A DNA stretch of 46,854 nt from an uncultured Verrucomicrobia subdivision 3 bacterium (GTDB taxonomy: Bacteria > Verrucomicrobiota > Verrucomicrobiia > Limisphaerales > UBA11358), in the NCBI GenBank assembly GCA_903944085.1, contig CAJAQO010000316.1, positions 1 through 46,854 on the forward strand, read 5' to 3'. Positions 42,693 through 46,854 of the stretch are shown in pieces. The position numbers and the translations under genes are program-made. Within the stretch, counting starts at the first letter, position 1. Every line of letters begins with the position of its first letter. A model generated the notes under the pieces. That model saw only the letters and a list, made by a program, of their open reading frames with translations, was not told the origin of the DNA and did no database searches.

Positions 42693-45065
42693 TCATTGTT
42701 TTTTTGGGGGTGCGTTTCGGACTGAAATTTCTGACCGCTTCGCCGGCACATGCACCGTGCAGACGATGATCGTGCCGCCGCCCGCTTTTTTCTGGATGGT
42801 CAGGAAGCCACCAATCATGCGCGCACGATAATGCATGATGCGCAAGCCCATGCCCGTTGGCTTGCGTGGCGATTCCGCCAGGTTCAGCCCATCGTTCTTG
42901 ACCGCGAGCCGGATCCGGCCCGGCGTCTCGCCGAGGCTGATCTCGATGTGTTTGGGGCTGGCGTGTTTGATGGCGTTGGTCACGGCTTCCTGGGCGATGC
43001 GGAACAGATGCGTCGCGATCGCATCGTCATGGATCAAGACCGTTCGGCGACCGTTGAAGTGGCAGGTGACTTGAAATAATTTTTTGGTCCGGGTGGACAA
43101 GGTTTCGAGCGCCGCCATCAGGCCGTTCGGAACCGATTCGACGGGATGCAGGCCACGGGCCAGGTCGCGGGTTTGCGTGACGGCTTCGTTGATAATGTCC
43201 TTGATCCGGCTCAACCGCCGCGCTTTCGCCGGCGAGCCAGCGGCCAAATCTTTTTGCAAGGTGTGCGCCAGATGCAGCGTGCCCACCAGCAACTGGCCCA
43301 GCCCGTCATGCAAATCCTGGGCAATCACCCGGCGCTCCCGCTCGCTGATATGCAGAATTTCCTCTTCCAGTTTGATCCGGTCGGTGATGTCATGGCCGAT
43401 CGCCAGCACGGTGGCCGTCTTGCCATCGGTGCTGGCGAGCGGTTTGGAGAACCATTCGATGTGCCGGATTTTGCCCGCCCGGGTGCGGAAGGGGGCAACG
43501 ACTCCCTGCGCGGCCCGGCCCTGCAATGCCTCCCGCAACACGTGGCGCATGCGCGACTGGTCATCCTTGGGCAGGAACAGGCTGATCATATTGCGCCCCT
43601 CCGTCTCGGCGAAGGGATAGCCTCCGAGTTGCTCCGCGTAGGCATTGGTGCGAACCAGGTGCCCTTGCGCGTTCACCACGGCGATGATGGCGGGGGCCAG
43701 TTCAATGAGACTGTCGGAAAACGCCTTTTCCGCGCGCAGGGCGGCGTTGGCACAGGTGAGTTCCGCGGTTCGTTCACACACGCGCACTTCTAATTCATTC
43801 CGCGCCTGCCACAGGGCTTCCTCAGCTTGTTTGCGCCCGGTGATGTCGCGGGCGATTTTTGAAACCCCCAGAATAACGCCCGCCGCATCGCGGATGGGCG
43901 AGATGGTCAGGGAAACTGGAATGCGCTGCCCGTTCTTCGCCAGCCGCACGGTTTCGTAGTGCGAAACGGATTCGCCCTGGCGCAGGCGGTTCAGAATAGC
44001 CACCTCTTCGGCCTGGAGTTCCGACGGGATGATGCGCAAGATCGGCTGCCCAATAATCTCCTCGCCACGAAAGCCGAAGAGGCGTTCGGCCGCGGCATTC
44101 CAGCTCGTCACCGTGCCGTCGAGATCCTTGCTGATGATGGCATCCTCGGAAGTTTCAACCAGGGCCGCCAATTTGGCATGGACCTCCGCAGCCCGCTTGC
44201 GCTGGGTGATGTCGCGGATCGCGGTATGGCGTCGCCCGCTGCCGAGAAATACCGGCTGGCCACGCGCTTCGACAAAGATTCGCGTGCCGTCCCGGCGGAG
44301 CAATTCATGCTCGATCTCCTGTTCCAAGCCGGCCCGGATTTTCGCCATCACGCGGTCGCGGTCTTCCGGCACCACCATGGCGGCGATCTCCGTGCCGATC
44401 AGCTCGGCCACCGTGCAGCCGATCATCCGGGCCATTTGGTCGTTGCAGTCCGTAATGCGGCCCGCTTCGCTTTCGAGGATGCCTTCAAAGGTCGCCTCCG
44501 CAAACGCCGCCAGCCGGAGTTCGGCGTGCTTGCGGGCAGTGATGTCGCTCACCATCACGAGGCAGTGCGGCGATTGGCCCGCGTCGGCGCGCTCCGCGAC
44601 GGATTCCAGCCAGCCGGTAAACTGTCCGCCGCCCTTCCGCAAAAAATCAATCTCGCAGGTTTGCTTCTCGCCGGTGTTCAAAAGCTGCTGGTAGTGCCGG
44701 TAAAAGGCATCCTGTGAACCGGGCACGATGAAACGCGTCAGTTTCTGGCCCGGCAGTTTGACCCGGTCAAAATTCAGCAGCCGCGCGACGGCCAGATTCG
44801 CCGAACCGATGACGCCTTGGGCATCCAGCGTCAGAAAACCGACCGGCGCGGCATCGTAGGCCAGCCGCAACCGCTCGCGCGCCGCCTCCAATTCCAGTTG
44901 CGTCCGGCGCAGTTCGTCATTCTGCGTCTCCAGTTCGATCTGGTGGAACTGTAGTTTCTGCACCAGTTTCTGCACCGCCTCCACCGGCATCTGGGCGACT
45001 TCGCGCCGCGTCGTGGCCAGGTGCTTCTTGGCCCGCGCCCGCAGTTTTTTAGAGATGGCTTTCAT
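42693..45065 (-). CDS. Soluble PAS-domain sensor histidine kinase (HisKA_3)
   Basis: 790 aa from the ATG at 45065 (an earlier in-frame start at 45095 overlaps the upstream gene). No membrane segment. An N-terminal helical part containing His-Gln-Ile-Glu-Leu-Glu-Thr-Gln-Asn-Glu-Glu/Asp-Leu-Arg is typical of this kinase class. Four PAS domains follow (about 70-185, 195-310, 315-435, 465-585), each ending near an Asp-Ile-Thr-x-Arg/Lys motif. The HisKA_3 domain has Ala-Gln-Asp-Leu-His-Asp-Gly-Leu-Gly-Gln, the His being the phosphorylation site. An HATPase domain with Glu-Ala-Val-Thr-Asn-Ala-Ile-Lys-His and Gly-Met-Gly-Leu-Arg completes it. PAS ligands (redox, oxygen, small molecules) cannot be read from sequence. 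Confidence 0.92.
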   Translation of the reverse strand: MKAISKKLRARAKKHLATTRREVAQMPVEAVQKLVQKLQFHQIELETQNDELRRTQLELEAARERLRLAYDAAPVGFLTLDAQGVIGSANLAVARLLNFDRVKLPGQKLTRFIVPGSQDAFYRHYQQLLNTGEKQTCEIDFLRKGGGQFTGWLESVAERADAGQSPHCLVMVSDITARKHAELRLAAFAEATFEGILESEAGRITDCNDQMARMIGCTVAELIGTEIAAMVVPEDRDRVMAKIRAGLEQEIEHELLRRDGTRIFVEARGQPVFLGSGRRHTAIRDITQRKRAAEVHAKLAALVETSEDAIISKDLDGTVTSWNAAAERLFGFRGEEIIGQPILRIIPSELQAEEVAILNRLRQGESVSHYETVRLAKNGQRIPVSLTISPIRDAAGVILGVSKIARDITGRKQAEEALWQARNELEVRVCERTAELTCANAALRAEKAFSDSLIELAPAIIAVVNAQGHLVRTNAYAEQLGGYPFAETEGRNMISLFLPKDDQSRMRHVLREALQGRAAQGVVAPFRTRAGKIRHIEWFSKPLASTDGKTATVLAIGHDITDRIKLEEEILHISERERRVIAQDLHDGLGQLLVGTLHLAHTLQKDLAAGSPAKARRLSRIKDIINEAVTQTRDLARGLHPVESVPNGLMAALETLSTRTKKLFQVTCHFNGRRTVLIHDDAIATHLFRIAQEAVTNAIKHASPKHIEISLGETPGRIRLAVKNDGLNLAESPRKPTGMGLRIMHYRARMIGGFLTIQKKAGGGTIIVCTVHVPAKRSEISVRNAPPKKQ

Positions 45066-45069
45066 AATT

Positions 45070-45690
45070 TCAACCTTTGGCCTGGTTCCCGCCAAGTATA
45101 ACCTGACACAAGATGTCGGCTTGGTCTAGCGTCAGGCTTTCCCAGCCCTTCTGGTCCGGCGACATTAAGTTGCTGCCCGCCCGCCTCTTGTTTTCATCAC
45201 CGCCAAACTCATTCGTGCGAAGGCAAAACTTGTGCGCGCGATGACGAAAGCTGTTTACATCCGCAGGAATCGCCATCGTCATGCCGGTCTCATCTGGCAC
45301 CATCAAATGCAACGTGCCAGGCAGAATTGCCAGGCAGCCCGCCGGCAGCGACAAGTAAACCGCGTGCGGTTCCACCGCCATGCCGTCGGCCGCCAGCTTC
45401 ACCCGCATCCGCGTGCATTTGCCGAGCAACTCCGGCAGCAAGCGGGTGAGGCCGGTATGTTGCTGCGTGACCACCACGAACGCGCTGCCGCCATCCGGCG
45501 GCACCTGGTCAGGAAATTTATCCAGCGCTTCCAGTCCGCCGGCGGAAGCACCGCTGCCGACGATGGGAAAAGGTTTGAGAACCAGGGGCGCGCGCTGACG
45601 TGGGGTGTTGATGGCAGCAGAAGTTGCCGGAACTGTCGTCCTCGATTTCCTTCCTCGGGACGGCGTGCCAGACTTGAGCATGTTTGCCAT
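45070..45690 (-). CDS. CheB methylesterase-like protein, truncated
   Basis: 206 aa. Residues ~40-150 match the first half of the CheB esterase domain: Val-Gly-Ser-Gly-Ala-Ser-Ala-Gly-Gly-Leu-Glu-Ala-Leu with the nucleophile Ser, Phe-Val-Val-Val-Thr-Gln-Gln-His supplying the catalytic His, then Leu-Pro-Glu-Leu-Leu-Gly and Val-Tyr-Leu-Ser-Leu-Pro. The second half, with the essential Asp in the Gly-x-Asp-Gly loop, is missing and replaced by an unrelated tail. CheB removes methyl groups from chemoreceptors; this version should be inactive or regulatory. It ends 5 nt before the PAS kinase start, suggesting a decayed CheB-kinase arrangement. It lacks the receiver domain of classical CheB. Confidence 0.65.
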   Translation of the reverse strand: MANMLKSGTPSRGRKSRTTVPATSAAINTPRQRAPLVLKPFPIVGSGASAGGLEALDKFPDQVPPDGGSAFVVVTQQHTGLTRLLPELLGKCTRMRVKLAADGMAVEPHAVYLSLPAGCLAILPGTLHLMVPDETGMTMAIPADVNSFRHRAHKFCLRTNEFGGDENKRRAGSNLMSPDQKGWESLTLDQADILCQVILGGNQAKG

Positions 45691-46197
45691 AGCACAATGC
45701 GTGTCAGGGATTCACCGGATGAACAATTTCGAGCATAACAGGCGAGTCCAGCCTGCAAAGAAAAATCAGCAAAGTGAAGCGGCCGGCCCGGGATCACGGC
45801 ATCACAACGCAACGGTGATCGGAATTTTCCTTTTAAGTTGCCCACGTTTACGGTGAGTAAATGCTCAAAGCGCAATGCGGTGATCGCGGAACGACGCTGG
45901 CAATGAGCCGGGGACGTCATCCTCGGTGCAAGCAAACCAAAGACATTGGTCCCGGAAAGGACGGTGGAAAACCGCGAAAGCGAAGTTACCGCCCGCATCC
46001 GTAATCTCCAAATAGATCCCTTGTTTCGGTTCTGAACTGAAAGCTCCTTAACTAACTCGCCAACCAGTATCCAGCCGGTTGTGCGGCCATGAGACGATTT
46101 GCCTTTGTCCGCAACTTATTGGAGCCGCAGGCTGGCCGCTGTTTCAGCGCCAAGCGCCAAGCCGGTTCGCAAAATTATCTTCCGAATTTTGTTCAAC
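45691..46197. other. Intergenic region, no gene seen
   Basis: Open frames crossing this ~500-base stretch have no recognisable composition or start signal and look like chance readings. No clear promoter, repeat or RNA was found. Confidence 0.4.
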
Positions 46198-46235
46198 CCA
46201 AAAAACAAAGGCCACCTGATTACAGGTGGCCTTTG
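46198..46235 (-). terminator. Rho-independent terminator of the histone-like gene
   Basis: A perfect 12-bp stem AAAGGCCACCTG/CAGGTGGCCTTT (46208-46235) with a 4-nt loop is followed on the minus strand by TTTGTTTTTTGGG. It lies 22 nt after the stop codon at 46257. Confidence 0.92.
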
Positions 46236-46256
46236 CCGGATGACGTGACGACGGAA

Positions 46257-46664
46257 TTACTTCGCGGCCGGTTTCGCGGCCTTCGCGGCTTTGATTTTGG
46301 CCCAGCGGGCTTTTTGCGCGGCGGCAATGGCGGCTTTGCCCGCAGCACTGATTTTTTTCTTGGCCGGTTTGGTCGCTGGTGCCGCACTTGGCTTGGCGGC
46401 CACGGCTTTGACGGCAGACTTCGCCGGCGCGGCCGGCTTGGCGGTGCCTTTGATCTTGGCCCAGCGCGCCTTCTGGGCGGCGCGAATCTTGGCGATGGCG
46501 GAAGCGCTCATTTTCTTCCGGGCCGGCTTGGCCGCTTCGGCGACCGCCGCCGTGGTGGCGACAGTGCCGCCCAGCAATTGGTTGAATTGGTTTTGAAGCT
46601 TCGCGATTTCCTCTTTGAGGTCGGCAGCTTGACGTAGTTGTTGTGCAGTAAGATTAATACTCAT
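46257..46664 (-). CDS. Histone H1-like Lys/Ala-rich DNA-binding protein with duplicated motif
   Basis: 135 aa. The N-terminus (about 4-32) is an amphipathic helix likely to dimerise. The rest is Ala/Lys/Pro-rich and strongly basic, like the C-terminal tail of histone H1 or bacterial H1-like proteins. A 24-residue unit occurs twice, at 50-73 and 102-125: two or three Lys, Ile/Met-Ser-Ala, a short Ala/Ile/Lys helix, then Ala-Ala-Gln-Lys-Ala-Arg-Trp-Ala-Lys-Ile-Lys. The Arg-Trp core is unusual for H1 tails and suggests a small DNA-binding element joined by flexible linkers. A strong terminator follows. The overlapping plus-strand frame (46089-46637) is Gly/Arg-rich and is an antisense reading. 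Confidence 0.8.
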   Translation of the reverse strand: MSINLTAQQLRQAADLKEEIAKLQNQFNQLLGGTVATTAAVAEAAKPARKKMSASAIAKIRAAQKARWAKIKGTAKPAAPAKSAVKAVAAKPSAAPATKPAKKKISAAGKAAIAAAQKARWAKIKAAKAAKPAAK

Positions 46665-46854
46665 AAGTTGAGTAAAGCAGATGAACCAGGTTAGGTCAAA
46701 GCCAAAGTTACCCGGTTAGTTCAGCCAAGGCATGACCAACTAACATACAGGCTAAGTTGGGGCGGGGAGTCACGGTTCTATCGGCACAGGTCGCGTCGCT
46801 GCTGTCCGCGAAAAGATTTTGCAACGTCGGCGATTCCACGTGGCCGGCGCAAAA

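Noticed and set aside
46089-46637. 182-aa plus-strand ORF rich in Gly and Arg
   Set aside because: It is the antisense reading of the Lys/Ala-rich histone-like gene. The minus-strand gene has repeats, sensible composition and a perfect terminator.

Overview
The window looks like a chromosomal segment of a Verrucomicrobiota bacterium, most likely of the Pedosphaera/Limisphaerales type. This is inferred from gene content, not from a marker gene. The hints are a PEP-CTERM protein, a giant autotransporter-type beta-strand-repeat protein, an RNase HIII in an otherwise Gram-negative gene set, secreted GH2 and GH29 glycosidases, a histone H1-like Lys/Ala repeat protein, PAS-rich kinases, and exported proteins that share a C-terminal module ending in an aromatic/Arg motif. 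No rRNA or CRISPR array is present; one tRNA-Ala(GGC) is.

Layout. Positions 1-2600 form an accessory patch: two related unknown proteins, a 45-codon overlapping ORF, a small DNA-binding protein preceded by a long palindrome, a probable gene remnant and a truncated IS3-family transposase. Positions 2580-7600 carry, on the minus strand, a cysteine desulfurase, a secreted phosphoesterase, mutY (interrupted in frame by a repeat) and a trypsin-like secreted protease. Positions 7758-16132 hold a NarL-type regulator, a GH2 enzyme, polyphosphate kinase, a TAXI-type binding protein and RNase HIII.

Positions 16355-25690 are the most coherent block. A CHASE-domain hybrid histidine kinase and an NtrC-like sigma-54 activator are followed by a very good sigma-54 (-24/-12) promoter with upstream activator-like repeats. 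Downstream come an outer-membrane beta-barrel protein, a biuret-amidohydrolase-like cysteine hydrolase, a divergent paralogue, an NCS2-type permease, a cupin and a free-standing allophanate-hydrolase C-terminal-like domain. I read this as a self-regulated uptake and hydrolysis system for a ureido/biuret-type nitrogen compound. The substrate and the regulatory link are inference.

Positions 25700-33000 contain a decayed rve-type integrase, the PEP-CTERM protein, tRNA-Ala, a GT4 glycosyltransferase, an ABC-F ATPase, a receiver protein and a PilT-type ATPase. Positions 33182-40066 are the 2294-residue beta-repeat protein. The rest holds an alpha-L-fucosidase, a PAS histidine kinase with its NarL-type regulator and a truncated CheB-like protein, and the histone H1-like protein with a textbook terminator.
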